The position numbers and the translations under genes are program-made. This document shows, in pieces, positions 1-8,600 of a DNA stretch of 64,000 nucleotides. Source of the stretch: an uncultured Bacteroidales bacterium. Lineage in GTDB: Bacteria; Bacteroidota; Bacteroidia; Bacteroidales; WCHB1-69. The stretch covers positions 62,001-126,000 of the forward strand of contig ONAB01000004.1 in assembly GCA_900315705.1 (NCBI GenBank), in the 5' to 3' direction. The notes beneath the pieces are model-generated. The model saw nothing but the letters and a program-made list of their open reading frames with translations, searched no databases and had not been told where the DNA came from. Position 1 is the first letter of the stretch; each line of letters begins with the position of its first letter.

Positions 1-141
1 CTGCATCGAATGCTCGCGAGCGTAAGCGACAAGATAGCGCAGAATTTGGCAATGTCCCAAATGGACACCGTCAAACGAGCCGACGGCAGCCACCGGGCGG
101 CTCAACTGAATGCTAACATCCAAACCTCTGTAAACTTGCAT
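1..141 (-). CDS. ribF: Riboflavin kinase / FAD synthetase, N-terminal fragment (runs off the left edge)
   Basis: Only the first 47 codons are inside the window. They read MQVYRGLDVSIQL followed by AVGSFDGVHLGH, the nucleotidyltransferase signature (G-x-FDGVHxGH) of the FAD synthetase half of bifunctional RibF, which phosphorylates riboflavin and adenylylates FMN. I chose the ATG at 141; a GTG at 168 is in frame, directly after the pheT stop, and would add nine residues. The gene follows pheT on the same strand by 28 bases, so co-transcription is likely. The assignment rests on one strong motif at the expected distance from the N-terminus. Confidence 0.82.
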   Translation of the reverse strand, partial: MQVYRGLDVSIQLSRPVAAVGSFDGVHLGHCQILRYLVAYAREHSMQ

Positions 142-169
142 CTTCGACCTCGTTACTTGAATCTTCACT

Positions 170-2638
170 TTAGCGCAACTGGGCGCCAATCTCACGCTCG
201 TACGCGGCAATCAGCTTGTTCATTGTCTTGGTGATTTCCTCGTCCGTCAAAGTCTTGTCGGGATGCTGCAACACAAAGTTCAGCGCGTACGACTTCTTGC
301 CCGGCAAAATCTTCTCACCCTCATACACGTCAAACAGGGAAATGTTCTTCACCAGTTTGGAACCGTACTTGTAACCGATCTTCTCCAAAGTCTCATAGGT
401 GACATTCTGGTCCACAACCAAGGCGAGGTCGCGGCGCACGGCAGGATAAACGGCAATGGGATGGTATTTGACGGGGCGACCGGCGGCAACATCCACCACA
501 GCCCTCATCTGGAAGACGGCATAGTAAACGGGCTTCTTCAAGCCGAAATACTTGAGCAACGCGGGCGCCAACTGTCCGACACTCACAATCGGGGTGTCAC
601 CCACCTTGTAGGTCACGTGACCGGAGAACATCTTCTGTTCGTCATCGGTCACCACCGTCAATTGCTCCATCGGGAAATTGATTCTAACGAGCACATTCTT
701 CACCATATTCTTCAAATAGAAGAAATCCAGATCCTTGGCCACAAAGTTCCAGGAGTCCTCACCTTCCTTGCCCGTCACGAACATCGCCAATTCCTCACGT
801 TCCTGGTAACGGAGTGTCACATCGTCTTCACGCTGGGTGGCAACATTCAAATGGTAAGTCTTGCCAAACTCAAACAAACGGAGGTTGGCGTTCTTGTTGT
901 TGACATTGCGGACCACATTCTCCAAGCCAGAGAACAGCAGCGTCTGGCGCATCGCATTGAGCTCGGTGCTCAACGGATTGAGCAGCTTGACGGCCTCGTC
1001 CTCGTTGATGAAGTCGAAATGCTGGGCATACTCCAGTTTGGTCAGGGAGTTGTTCATCACCTCGTAGAAGCCGTTGTCGGCCAGATAGAGCGACATCTTG
1101 TGCTGCATCTGGTGGAACTCGTCACCCTCAGACTTATTGCTGAGCTTATAGGTCAGTATATCGGGAATCTCAATGTTGTTATAGCCATAAATGCGCAAGA
1201 TCTCCTCAATCAGGTCGATGGGGCGGGTAACGTCGGCCTTGGCCAAAGGCACCTTCACGGAGAGCTGCTCCTCGCTCAGGGGGTGCACCTCCATACCCAA
1301 CAGCAACAAAATCTTGGAGACTGTCTGCTTGTCAATCACCTTGCCGGCCACTTCGTTGACGTGGCGGTAGTCGAGCGTGATTTGGGCAGGCTCTATTTTG
1401 GATGGATAGAAGTCCATAATATCCGAAGTGACAGAAGCACCTGCCAACTCGACGAGCAGTCCGGCGGCACGCTTGATGGCATAGACGGTGATGTCGGGGT
1501 CGCAGCCACGCTCGTAACGGAACGAGGCATCGGTCTTGAGGCCGTGGCGCTTGGCCGTCTTGCGGATGGAGACGGGGTTGAAGTAGGCGCTCTCGAGGAA
1601 CACGCGGGTGGTATATTCGGTGATGCCCGACTTGAGGCCTCCGAACACGCCGGCGATGCACATTCCCTCCTCCTCGTTGCAGATCATCAGGTCGTCGGCG
1701 CTGAGTTTCACCTCGTTGCCGTCAAGGGTGACGAAAGGCGTGCCCTCCGGCAGGTTCTTCACAATGACGTGGTTGCCGGCAATCTGGTCGGCGTCGAAGG
1801 CGTGCATCGGCTGCCCGACCTCCAGCATAATGTATTGCGTGATGTCCACCACGTTGTTGATGGGGCGCACGCCCACGGAACGCAGCTTGTTCTGCAGCCA
1901 TTCGGGCGAGGGACCCACTTTCACATTGTCGAGCAGCAGGGAGGAGTAGCGAGGACAGGCTGCGCGGTTCTCCACCGTCACGTTGATGCGGTTGGTGGGC
2001 TTGGCCACAGGCTTCTGTTCGGAAGCCATCGGCAGGATGAGCGGGGAACAGGAGATGCCGTTCTGTGTCAAAGCCGCATACAGGTCGCGAGCCACCCCGA
2101 TGTGGGAAATGGCGTCGCAACGGTTGGGCGTCAGGCCGATTTCAAAGATCGTGTCCGACTCCAAATGGAAATATTCGGCGGCGGGAGTGCCCGGAACGGC
2201 CTCGGGGTCGAGAACCATAATGCCGTCGTGGGATGTGCCCAGGCCAATCTCGTCCTCGGCACAAATCATTCCCTCGGAGGGCTCACCGCGCAGCTTGGAT
2301 TTCTTGATGGTGAAAGACTCGTCGCCCTGATAAAGGGTGGTGCCGATGGTGGCCACCACCACCTTCTGGCCAGCGGCCACGTTGGCGGCGCCGCACACGA
2401 TGTGGAGAGGCTCCTCCCCGCCCACGTTCACCGTGGTCACGTGCAGATGATCGGAGTTGGGATGGGGCTCGCAGGTAAGCACTTCGCCAATGACCAGGCC
2501 CTTCAGCCCGCCACGCACGGTCTCGAACGTCTCCGTTCCTTCAACCTCCAGTCCACAATTCGTCAGGTAAACACTGGTTTCCTCGGCCGACAAATCGAAT
2601 GTCAGCAGTTCTTTCAGCCATTTGTAAGAAATCTTCAT
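170..2638 (-). CDS. pheT: Phenylalanyl-tRNA synthetase beta subunit
   Basis: 822 aa, the usual length for bacterial PheT, which forms an alpha2beta2 enzyme with PheS and charges tRNA-Phe. The N-terminus (MKISYKWLKELL) is typical. An EMAP/OB-type tRNA-binding domain follows at about 40-150 (GLVIGEVLTCEPHPNSDHL), then a B3/B4 editing region (GQPMHAFDADQI), a B5 domain, the catalytic-like core, and a C-terminal ferredoxin-fold anticodon domain (YPAVRRDLALVVDQ). pheS is not next to it here. The start lies about 60 bases inside a transcript predicted from the -7 box and dyad at 2673-2706. A 796-codon frame on the opposite strand is an antisense shadow. Confidence 0.97.
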   Translation of the reverse strand: MKISYKWLKELLTFDLSAEETSVYLTNCGLEVEGTETFETVRGGLKGLVIGEVLTCEPHPNSDHLHVTTVNVGGEEPLHIVCGAANVAAGQKVVVATIGTTLYQGDESFTIKKSKLRGEPSEGMICAEDEIGLGTSHDGIMVLDPEAVPGTPAAEYFHLESDTIFEIGLTPNRCDAISHIGVARDLYAALTQNGISCSPLILPMASEQKPVAKPTNRINVTVENRAACPRYSSLLLDNVKVGPSPEWLQNKLRSVGVRPINNVVDITQYIMLEVGQPMHAFDADQIAGNHVIVKNLPEGTPFVTLDGNEVKLSADDLMICNEEEGMCIAGVFGGLKSGITEYTTRVFLESAYFNPVSIRKTAKRHGLKTDASFRYERGCDPDITVYAIKRAAGLLVELAGASVTSDIMDFYPSKIEPAQITLDYRHVNEVAGKVIDKQTVSKILLLLGMEVHPLSEEQLSVKVPLAKADVTRPIDLIEEILRIYGYNNIEIPDILTYKLSNKSEGDEFHQMQHKMSLYLADNGFYEVMNNSLTKLEYAQHFDFINEDEAVKLLNPLSTELNAMRQTLLFSGLENVVRNVNNKNANLRLFEFGKTYHLNVATQREDDVTLRYQEREELAMFVTGKEGEDSWNFVAKDLDFFYLKNMVKNVLVRINFPMEQLTVVTDDEQKMFSGHVTYKVGDTPIVSVGQLAPALLKYFGLKKPVYYAVFQMRAVVDVAAGRPVKYHPIAVYPAVRRDLALVVDQNVTYETLEKIGYKYGSKLVKNISLFDVYEGEKILPGKKSYALNFVLQHPDKTLTDEEITKTMNKLIAAYEREIGAQLR

Positions 2639-2672
2639 ATTCTATATAGTTGAGTAGTAATTATTTACAAAA

Positions 2673-2706
2673 TTTGCACGCCCGTTTTTTCGAGCGTGCA
2701 AATATA
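2673..2706 (-). promoter_or_regulatory. pheT promoter -7 box overlapping a perfect dyad
   Basis: On the minus strand TATATTTG (2706-2699) matches the Bacteroidota -7 consensus TAnnTTTG. It runs into a perfect 9-bp inverted repeat, TTTGCACGC / GCGTGCAAA (2673-2681 and 2694-2702). Transcribed, it would fold to GCACGCUCG / CGGGCGUGC around an A6 loop. It may be an operator or a 5' leader hairpin; nothing here says which. Confidence 0.55.
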
Positions 2707-2747
2707 ATATATATAATAATATGTACGGATTCGGATTTTTGATTTTT

Positions 2748-2990
2748 TTAAGGCACCGGATCATAGCCGCTGCCGCCCCACGGATTGCAGGAGACGATGC
2801 GTTTGAGGGTGAGCCATCCGCCCTTGAAGGGGCCGTATTTCCGGATGGCCTCGAGGCCGTAGTTCGAGCAGGTGGGCGTGTAGCGGCAGGATCGTCCGAT
2901 GAGGGGCGACAGGGTCATCTGATAGAGCTTGATCAGCCCGATCATCACCGCCGCCAGCGCTTTGCAGAACAAAAACCACAGTTTCCTCAT
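2748..2990 (-). CDS. yidD: Membrane protein insertion efficiency factor YidD
   Basis: 80 aa with the YidD hallmarks: an N-terminal amphipathic/hydrophobic segment ([14 protein letters not shown]), the cysteine motif [10 protein letters not shown], and the tail [15 protein letters not shown]. YidD is a small inner-membrane-associated protein that assists YidC-dependent membrane insertion. Its start overlaps the rnpA stop by four bases, matching the widely conserved rnpA-yidD pairing. Confidence 0.96.
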   Translation of the reverse strand: MRKLWFLFCKALAAVMIGLIKLYQMTLSPLIGRSCRYTPTCSNYGLEAIRKYGPFKGGWLTLKRIVSCNPWGGSGYDPVP

Positions 2991-3382
2991 TTGTCCGGCT
3001 GTTCTTGGTGTTCCGACATTTTCCGGGCGAGATGGCCCACGGCTTTGCGCACCTGCTCAAAGGTGGGGAGTTCCCGCCCCACAAAGAGCCAGCACATCTG
3101 CAAGGTGCTGTCCGTCACAAGGTCAAATCCCTGTTTCTGCAGTCGGTAGGCCTCCCGCATCAGCCGCTTCACGCGGTTGCGGTCCACAGCGTGCTTGAAG
3201 CGGCGCTTTGAGACTACAACAGCCAATTGCACAGCAACTTCGCCACGTGGCACGCGGCGGTAAAAGCATTTGATAGGATAGGAATTCACGGAGGCGCCCT
3301 CCTTCACTATCGACAGGATGGAGAGCGATGACTTGAGGCGTTCTTGAGAGGAGAAGCCGGCGTTATCTTCTGCGGACGGCAT
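2987..3382 (-). CDS. rnpA: Ribonuclease P protein component
   Basis: 131 aa. The conserved RNA-binding stretch [14 protein letters not shown] (the RNR motif) and the preceding [14 protein letters not shown] identify the protein subunit of RNase P, which helps the catalytic RNA process tRNA 5' ends. Its N-terminal 20 bases overlap the end of hemD, and it overlaps yidD by four bases, so hemD, rnpA and yidD are probably translated as a coupled set. Confidence 0.96.
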   Translation of the reverse strand: MPSAEDNAGFSSQERLKSSLSILSIVKEGASVNSYPIKCFYRRVPRGEVAVQLAVVVSKRRFKHAVDRNRVKRLMREAYRLQKQGFDLVTDSTLQMCWLFVGRELPTFEQVRKAVGHLARKMSEHQEQPDK

Positions 3383-4136
3383 ACTCTTTCAGGAAGGCGT
3401 CTATGGCGTCGGTAATGGAGGGATACTCTTTGGTCGGAGCCACCACGTGGGCTTTCCAACCTGCCGCCTCGATGGCGTTCACCGAGGTGGTGCCCAACGC
3501 GCCGAATGCCACCTCGCCCTGCTGGAAATCCGGGAAGTTGGCCTGGATGGACTTCACTCCGTTGGGACTGAAGATGATGATCATATCGTACTTGTTGATA
3601 TCGATATTGTTCTTGAGGTCAGCGGGCGACGTCTCGAAAACTTGGGCCGCGTCATAGCGGATGCCCTTCTCGTCCAGGAACTCGAGCATCTGGGGATTCA
3701 CGCCGTCCTGCCCGCACGGAATCAGCATATTCAGGTCTTTGTTCTTCAGCAACAGCTCGTTGAAGCTGTCCGTGGTGCTGTCCTTGGCGGCAAAGATCTT
3801 GCGCTTCCGGTATTGGATATATTTCTGAAGATAGAAGGCAATCGCCTCGGTCATACACAAATACTTCATCGACTCGGGCATCGTGATGCGCATAGAGGTG
3901 CAGAGGTTGAAGAAGTGGTCGATGGTGGCCTTGCTGGAGAAAATCACAGCCTCGTGGTCCAAAATGTTAACCTTGCTTTTTCTGAACTCAATGGCGCTGA
4001 CACTCTCAATCTTGAAGAACTTGTAGAAATCGATGTTAATGCTGTACTTCTTCTTCAAGTCGGCATACGGAGATTTTTCAAAATCTGCCGGGGCATTTTG
4101 GGATATCAGGATGTTTTTTATCTTCATTTCTAACAC
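3363..4136 (-). CDS. hemD: Uroporphyrinogen-III synthase family protein
   Basis: 257 aa (254 if the inner methionine of MLEMKIKNILIS at 4127 is used). HemD closes and isomerises hydroxymethylbilane to uroporphyrinogen III in tetrapyrrole synthesis. Supporting features are the family size, the two-lobe layout, and the segments AVIFSSKATIDHFF and IIIFSPNGVKSI, which fill the conserved (F/S)TS-N-A/G-V positions of each lobe. HemD is poorly conserved, so part of the confidence comes from context: in Bacteroidota, DUF4271-hemD-rnpA-yidD is a recurrent order, and all four are here. Confidence 0.85.
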   Translation of the reverse strand: MLEMKIKNILISQNAPADFEKSPYADLKKKYSINIDFYKFFKIESVSAIEFRKSKVNILDHEAVIFSSKATIDHFFNLCTSMRITMPESMKYLCMTEAIAFYLQKYIQYRKRKIFAAKDSTTDSFNELLLKNKDLNMLIPCGQDGVNPQMLEFLDEKGIRYDAAQVFETSPADLKNNIDINKYDMIIIFSPNGVKSIQANFPDFQQGEVAFGALGTTSVNAIEAAGWKAHVVAPTKEYPSITDAIDAFLKEYAVRRR

Positions 4137-4175
4137 TTTTTAAAAGAGGAAAAACTCTTTACAATCACCTGGTTA

Positions 4176-4862
4176 TTAAATCATTGCCGTCAATTTTGCC
4201 AACAACAGGTAGGGTAAAATTTCGAGCGTGCAAAAATAGACAAAATAATTAAACAAATTGATTTGGCGTGGATTTATTTTCATCAATTTATACACATAAA
4301 GCACAAACAGCATCAAAAACAGCGGGATATAGCAGTAAATCCAGAAAAAATGATGCGTGAACTGCATTAATATCAGGAAGGGGAAAAGCAGGATTGCCGC
4401 GTCTGTGACAAATATGAATTTGTACAAGGACATAGGGTACAACTCCTTGGGGTGTTCGAACAGGTTCGTGTAGATGATGTTCACCAGATATTTGACCCAG
4501 AACATCGCCATCATCACCGCGAAAAGGAGCAGGAAAAGCAGCATCACGTGCATCTTCTGCGCCAGTATATTATCATAATGCTGCATTATGATCAGCACCC
4601 CGAGGGCAAAGACGAGCGTGTCGAAAATCAGGGTGAAGATGAAGAAACGCTCCTGCAACACCCTGCCCTCGCGCATCATCAGCGAGAAATGGCGCTGCGA
4701 ATAGAGCGAGCGGAACAGCAGGTCGAACTTGCGGCGGAAGGGCACCACCAGCAGCGTCAGCAAAAACAGAGCCGCGCAAAGCAGAATGGTCGGCCAGGGG
4801 CCGACCGTCACCACCTTGTCGAAATTAAACGAGGTGTATGCCAAACAATGATGCGTGAACAT
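4176..4862 (-). CDS. DUF4271 integral membrane protein
   Basis: 228 aa with about six hydrophobic segments (for example TILLCAALFLLTLLVV near 30, IFTLIFDTLVFALGVLII near 75, and IYCYIPLFLMLFVLYVY near 175). The pattern matches DUF4271, a Bacteroidota-specific inner-membrane family of unknown function that commonly sits just upstream of hemD, as here (39-base gap). It starts 23 bases after the stop of the T9SS cargo gene, so it may share that promoter. Confidence 0.85.
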   Translation of the reverse strand: MFTHHCLAYTSFNFDKVVTVGPWPTILLCAALFLLTLLVVPFRRKFDLLFRSLYSQRHFSLMMREGRVLQERFFIFTLIFDTLVFALGVLIIMQHYDNILAQKMHVMLLFLLLFAVMMAMFWVKYLVNIIYTNLFEHPKELYPMSLYKFIFVTDAAILLFPFLILMQFTHHFFWIYCYIPLFLMLFVLYVYKLMKINPRQINLFNYFVYFCTLEILPYLLLAKLTAMI

Positions 4863-4885
4863 CTGTCAGAATTGCAGAAGGGGGG

Positions 4886-5614
4886 TTATCTCACCAACAG
4901 TTTCTTGGTGCAGAGCATTCTGCCGGACTTGTCCTCCAGCCCGTAGAAATAGACGCCTGAGCGGAAATCAGACAGGTTGACATAGCTCTTGCCCGTCTCG
5001 GAAAGGGGCTGGCGGCTAACCACCGCGCCCGTAAGGTTCTTGATCACCAGGTTGGCCTGGGTGGCCAGATTGCGGTCATATTCCACATAGACGCCCGTCG
5101 TGGCAGGGTTCGGATAGGCACGCACCGCGGTGAAATCCGGCATATCGTCCAAGCCCGTGGAGTTGTAATACTGCACGTAGATAACCGGGTGGTCGGCGCT
5201 GTCGTTGTCATTGGAAAAGATGAAGCCGACCGTGGACTCGCCCGTCTCCGTGGGACTGAACGTGAAGTGAAGCACACGCGCGTCCTCCTCCGTCACAGAC
5301 TCGTGACCGTTCAGCTCGATGGCAATCGACGTGGAGAGGTTGGCCACGCAGGTGCCGAAGACACAGAACTGAATCATATGTCCAGGCGCCACATTCTCGT
5401 AAACGGCATACGTATGTCCGCTGTAAGCGCTTTCCGACAAATTCTCGAAAGCGATCACGGGGCGCAACAAATCCCTGCCAAGGTCATCCTGCGTGTATTC
5501 AACGCGGATGGTGTCGCCATCGGAAAGGGGATTGCCCTGGTAAGTGAGCCGCAGCTGCTGGGCCGTGGCCATCAGGGATGAGAAAATCAGAACAAGGGTA
5601 AGGACTCTTTTCAT
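4886..5614 (-). CDS. Secreted protein with C-terminal T9SS type A sorting domain
   Basis: 242 aa. The signal peptide ends at ATAQ (about residue 19). The middle, residues 20-160, is beta-rich and unrecognised. Residues about 165-242 are a classical type IX secretion C-terminal signal: AYPNPATTGVYVEYDRN, then VVIKNLTGA-like strands, the motif SGVYFYGLEDKSGR, and the terminal KKLLVR. The protein is therefore predicted to cross the inner membrane by Sec and the outer membrane by T9SS. It leads the DUF4271-hemD-rnpA-yidD run and has a -7 box at 5648-5655. It serves as an in-window control: its sorting domain is at the C-terminus, unlike that of the FISUMP proteins. Confidence 0.88.
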   Translation of the reverse strand: MKRVLTLVLIFSSLMATAQQLRLTYQGNPLSDGDTIRVEYTQDDLGRDLLRPVIAFENLSESAYSGHTYAVYENVAPGHMIQFCVFGTCVANLSTSIAIELNGHESVTEEDARVLHFTFSPTETGESTVGFIFSNDNDSADHPVIYVQYYNSTGLDDMPDFTAVRAYPNPATTGVYVEYDRNLATQANLVIKNLTGAVVSRQPLSETGKSYVNLSDFRSGVYFYGLEDKSGRMLCTKKLLVR

Positions 5615-5647
5615 ATCTGTGTATTTTATCTGTTATAAAAAACGCTG

Positions 5648-5655
5648 CAAAATTA
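5648..5655 (-). promoter_or_regulatory. Bacteroidota -7 box upstream of the T9SS cargo gene
   Basis: TAATTTTG on the minus strand, 34 bases before the ATG at 5614. No clear TTG stands at the -33 position. Confidence 0.5.
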
Positions 5656-5713
5656 GCAAAAAAAACGTGAATTTGACTGCCCCGCCAACACAAAAGTTTA
5701 ACAGGAACAAATA

Positions 5714-6439
5714 TTATTTTTCATCAATATTTTCCTGGTTCAGAATCTTTTCGAACAACGGGTTGAAGGGCGGGGCAACCACATCGATGATGATGTGGGA
5801 GACGGGGTGCTCGAAACGCAGGCGGCGTGCGTGAAGGCAGATGGAGCCGTCCTCATTGGAGCGGCGCGCCCCATATTTCAAGTCCCCCTTGATGGGGCAC
5901 CCGATATGCGACAACTGCGCCCGGATCTGGTGGTGGCGGCCCGTCATCAACTTGACCTCCACGAGACTGTAGCGGTCGGTTTTCACCAGCACCTCGTAGT
6001 CCAGCTCCGCGCGCTGGCAACCCTCGTGCTCCTCGTCATAGACGGTGGTGCGGTTCTTGGCCTCGTTCTTGATCAGGTAGTTGACCAGCTTGCCCTGCAC
6101 CGGGTCGGGACAACCCTCCACGATGGCCCAGTAGATCTTGTCGATGTTGCGGTCCTTCACAATCTGGATCATCCTCGACAGGGCCTTGGAGGTCTTGGTG
6201 AGGATCACCGCGCCGCTCACAGGGCGGTCGATGCGGTGCACCAACCCGCAGAAGACGTTGCCCGTCTTCTGTTTCTTCACCCGAATATAGTCGCGCACCA
6301 TATCCTGCAGTGCCTTGTCACCCGAGACATCGGCCTGCACCGGTTCCTTGGCGCGCTTGTTGACGATAATCAAGTGGTTGTCTTCATACAAGACGCGATC
6401 CTCGGTCAGGATGGGTTCATCAGTATTGTTCGGATTCAT
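5714..6439 (-). CDS. RluA-family 23S rRNA/tRNA pseudouridine synthase
   Basis: 241 aa from the ATG at 6439; a longer start at 6469 would overlap panB by 50 bases, so I prefer the inner one (20-base overlap). [13 protein letters not shown] contains the catalytic aspartate motif (HR-x-D-x-x-(T/V)SG) of RluA-type enzymes, and [20 protein letters not shown] is the second conserved block. There is no S4 domain, so this is a short RluA-type enzyme; the target uridine cannot be deduced. It follows panB in the same transcript. Confidence 0.92.
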   Translation of the reverse strand: MNPNNTDEPILTEDRVLYEDNHLIIVNKRAKEPVQADVSGDKALQDMVRDYIRVKKQKTGNVFCGLVHRIDRPVSGAVILTKTSKALSRMIQIVKDRNIDKIYWAIVEGCPDPVQGKLVNYLIKNEAKNRTTVYDEEHEGCQRAELDYEVLVKTDRYSLVEVKLMTGRHHQIRAQLSHIGCPIKGDLKYGARRSNEDGSICLHARRLRFEHPVSHIIIDVVAPPFNPLFEKILNQENIDEK

Positions 6440-7241
6440 TGGGGAAGTCGCTGCTTTTGACGTCATCAATATAGTGTTCTATGGCGCCCACAATCTCTTC
6501 ACTGAGGTTGAGATAGCGGCGGAGGAAACGCGGGGTGAACTGCTGGGTGATGCCCATCATATCGTGGAAGACGAGCACCTGGCCGCTGGTGGCCCCGCCG
6601 GCACCGATGCCGATGGTGGGGATGTGGAGAGTCTCCGTCACTTTCGCGGCGAGGGTGGCCGGTATCTTCTCTAAGACGAGGGAGAAGCAGCCGTGCTCCT
6701 CCAGCAACTGCGCGTTCTTCAGCAGCTGGGCAGCCTCCTCGTCGGAGGTGGCGCGCACGGCGTATGTGCCGAACTTGTTGATAGACTGAGGTGTAAGACC
6801 AAGGTGTCCCATCACGGGAATGCCCGCGCTGAGGATGCGGTCCACGGACTCGATAATCTCCTCACCGCCCTCCAACTTGATGGCGTCAGCGCCCGACTCC
6901 TTCATAATGCGGATGGCGGAGCTGAGGGCCATCTTGGAGTTGCCCTGATAGGTGCCGAACGGCATATCCACCACCACCAGTGCGCGCTTCACGGCACGCA
7001 CCACGGAGGAGGCGTGGTATATCATCTCGTCGAGCGTGATGGGCAGCGTGGTCTTGTAACCCGCCATCACATTGGCGGCGGAATCACCCACCAAAATCAC
7101 GTCGATTTTGGCCATATCCAACAAAGTGGCAATGGAATAGTCGTACGCTGTGAGCATCGCGATACGCTCGCCCTCGTTGCGCATACGCTGCAACGTATTG
7201 GTAGTTATTTTGTTAACATTACTTGACAAATATTGTGACAT
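6420..7241 (-). CDS. panB: 3-methyl-2-oxobutanoate hydroxymethyltransferase
   Basis: 273 aa from the ATG at 7241 ([14 protein letters not shown]); a start at 7262 would lie inside the predicted -7 box. PanB transfers a hydroxymethyl group from methylene-THF to alpha-ketoisovalerate, the first step of pantothenate synthesis. Visible motifs are [10 protein letters not shown] and [14 protein letters not shown] (metal/substrate site), [27 protein letters not shown] and PTIGIGAGG. Overlap with the pseudouridine synthase implies a two-gene operon. Confidence 0.97.
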   Translation of the reverse strand: MSQYLSSNVNKITTNTLQRMRNEGERIAMLTAYDYSIATLLDMAKIDVILVGDSAANVMAGYKTTLPITLDEMIYHASSVVRAVKRALVVVDMPFGTYQGNSKMALSSAIRIMKESGADAIKLEGGEEIIESVDRILSAGIPVMGHLGLTPQSINKFGTYAVRATSDEEAAQLLKNAQLLEEHGCFSLVLEKIPATLAAKVTETLHIPTIGIGAGGATSGQVLVFHDMMGITQQFTPRFLRRYLNLSEEIVGAIEHYIDDVKSSDFPNESEQY

Positions 7242-7259
7242 AGTTGTGATTTTAGGCCG

Positions 7260-7267
7260 CAAAAGTA
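7260..7267 (-). promoter_or_regulatory. Bacteroidota -7 box upstream of panB
   Basis: TACTTTTG on the minus strand, 18 bases before the chosen panB ATG. It supports the shorter start, because the longer one would begin inside the promoter. Confidence 0.5.
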
Positions 7268-7304
7268 GAAAAAAAACATTGTATTCGCCGATATGGCATC
7301 ATTT

Positions 7305-8009
7305 TTATAAAAGCATCAGCACCATCCGATAGCTCACCCATCCCGTGTAGGCCAAGAACAGCAATGCCCACAGGAAGGCGGGCAGGTGCGTCAGCTTGGC
7401 CAGATTGGTGGCGTCGCCGGCCTTGTTGCCGTCGCGGAAGGCCAGCACCACAATCGTGATGGAGGAGGATATCGACTCGGCCAGGACGACCGCCGCATAG
7501 AAGAGGGCGGCATAGTGCAGATACGAGGCGTCGCCATAATAGAGCAACACGCCGTTGACCGCACTGAAAAGCACCACCCATACCACCCCGTACCAGTTGC
7601 GGATCCAGAAGAGCAGCATCAGCACGAAAAGCGCCGTCAGACCTATCACCAGTCCCTTCTCGGCCCCCTGCCCTATCAGATAGAAGGCCAGCCACGCCAC
7701 CGACGCTGCGAACGGATAGCCCGCCAGAGAGACCAGGAACGCGCCGAATTTCGAGTTTGACTTGGTGGTCGTTGTGCCTGACGTGTCGTTGAACAACTCG
7801 ATCTTGTCCACGCTGCCGCCCGTGATCAAGGCCATCAAAGCGTGCCCGAATTCGTGCAGGGCTGTGTTGATGACATTGAAGAACTTGCCCACCACTGGGA
7901 TGCGCGGCAGGATGAAGCCCAACGCGAAGAAAAGCAACAGCAGCCAGTTGGATTCTGCAAAATCCAACATCTGCGTAGTGTTGATATGGGAAATAAGGAG
8001 TACGCTCAT
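7305..8009 (-). CDS. M50-type (site-2-like) membrane metalloprotease
   Basis: 234 aa, strongly hydrophobic with about six membrane segments. NTALHEFGHALMALITGG carries HEFGH, the HExxH zinc site of M50B proteases, inside a membrane helix (about residue 52). A second conserved patch, SLAGYPFAASVAW, occupies the position of the family's later G/N/P motif, but an obvious third zinc-ligand aspartate (NxxPxxxLDG) is not seen, so activity is not certain. It is 18 bases downstream of the small gene at 8028-8447. Confidence 0.8.
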   Translation of the reverse strand: MSVLLISHINTTQMLDFAESNWLLLLFFALGFILPRIPVVGKFFNVINTALHEFGHALMALITGGSVDKIELFNDTSGTTTTKSNSKFGAFLVSLAGYPFAASVAWLAFYLIGQGAEKGLVIGLTALFVLMLLFWIRNWYGVVWVVLFSAVNGVLLYYGDASYLHYAALFYAAVVLAESISSSITIVVLAFRDGNKAGDATNLAKLTHLPAFLWALLFLAYTGWVSYRMVLMLL

Positions 8010-8027
8010 TCCGGTGACAATGGCCTA

Positions 8028-8447
8028 TCAGCTTCTCCTGAACTTGTGGATGTCGGAGGAATCCCACGACTGGTGCAACAGTATCTGCTGTATCTCGTTG
8101 ATAATAAGCACAAAGAGTTTCAAATCGCGCTCCGCAAACCATTTCATCGCGGCCACATTCTTGCGGCAGGCCGCGGCGAACATCAGCATAAAATCACAAT
8201 GATACTTCTGCAGCCACTCGATAGCCTCCGGCTCGTCATCGATGGCATTGCTGAGCACAGCGAACTCAGGATACCCGTTCTCCAGCAGCCACTGCATAGC
8301 CGCCACGTTGGAATGGATGCCCTGCGCCAACGCCTCCAACTCCGGGAACCCGTTCTGCATCAGGAACTCGCTGAACTGCTTGTCGCCCTTCAGACTCATA
8401 TAAAAGGCGAGCAGCAACTTGGTATCGTAGTCGGTGAGGCAGTGCAC
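8028..8447 (-). CDS. Small helical-repeat protein, conserved hypothetical
   Basis: 139 aa starting at a GTG (8447); an in-frame stop is three codons upstream inside a tandem repeat, so no earlier start is possible. The protein has an ankyrin-like alternation (MQWLLENGYPEFAVLSNAI, then EAIEWLQKYHCDFMLMFAAAC, then AAMKWFAERDLKLF) and ends HQSWDSSDIHKFRRS. I recognise this as a Bacteroidales family without a known function. It is probably cytosolic and probably co-transcribed with the M50 protease. Confidence 0.75.
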   Translation of the reverse strand: MHCLTDYDTKLLLAFYMSLKGDKQFSEFLMQNGFPELEALAQGIHSNVAAMQWLLENGYPEFAVLSNAIDDEPEAIEWLQKYHCDFMLMFAAACRKNVAAMKWFAERDLKLFVLIINEIQQILLHQSWDSSDIHKFRRS

Positions 8448-8450
8448 TGG

Positions 8451-8594
8451 AAGTTAAGAAGTTAAGAAGTTAAGAAGTTAAGAAGTTAAGAAATTGAGGA
8501 TTATTTATTAGGTCTAAAGTCTTAAGTCTAAAGTCTAAAGTCTAAAGTCTTAAGTCTTAAGTCTTAAGTCTTAAGTCCCAAGTCTCAAGTCTAA
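8451..8594. repeat. Two adjacent simple tandem arrays (8-bp AAGTTAAG and 7-bp AGTCTWA)
   Basis: Bases 8451-8490 are five copies of AAGTTAAG. Bases 8512-8594 are about twelve copies of the heptamer AGTCTAA/AGTCTTA. They fill the gap between the glnS stop (8601) and the small gene start (8447). The heptamer is the same unit that flanks the 85-bp modular repeats elsewhere in the window, here without the 85-bp core. Confidence 0.9.
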
Positions 8595-8600
8595 AAAACA

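Noticed and set aside
10..234. 74-codon plus-strand frame at the left edge
   Set aside because: The minus strand here is the start of ribF with a clear FDGVHLGH motif, followed by the end of pheT.
263..2653. A 796-codon open frame on the plus strand opposite pheT
   Set aside because: The opposite strand encodes a complete PheT with all domains; the plus-strand translation has no recognisable motif and reflects GC-rich codon bias. The same holds for long antisense frames opposite the glycogen enzyme (41329-42969, 42970-44550) and tsf (48448-49890).
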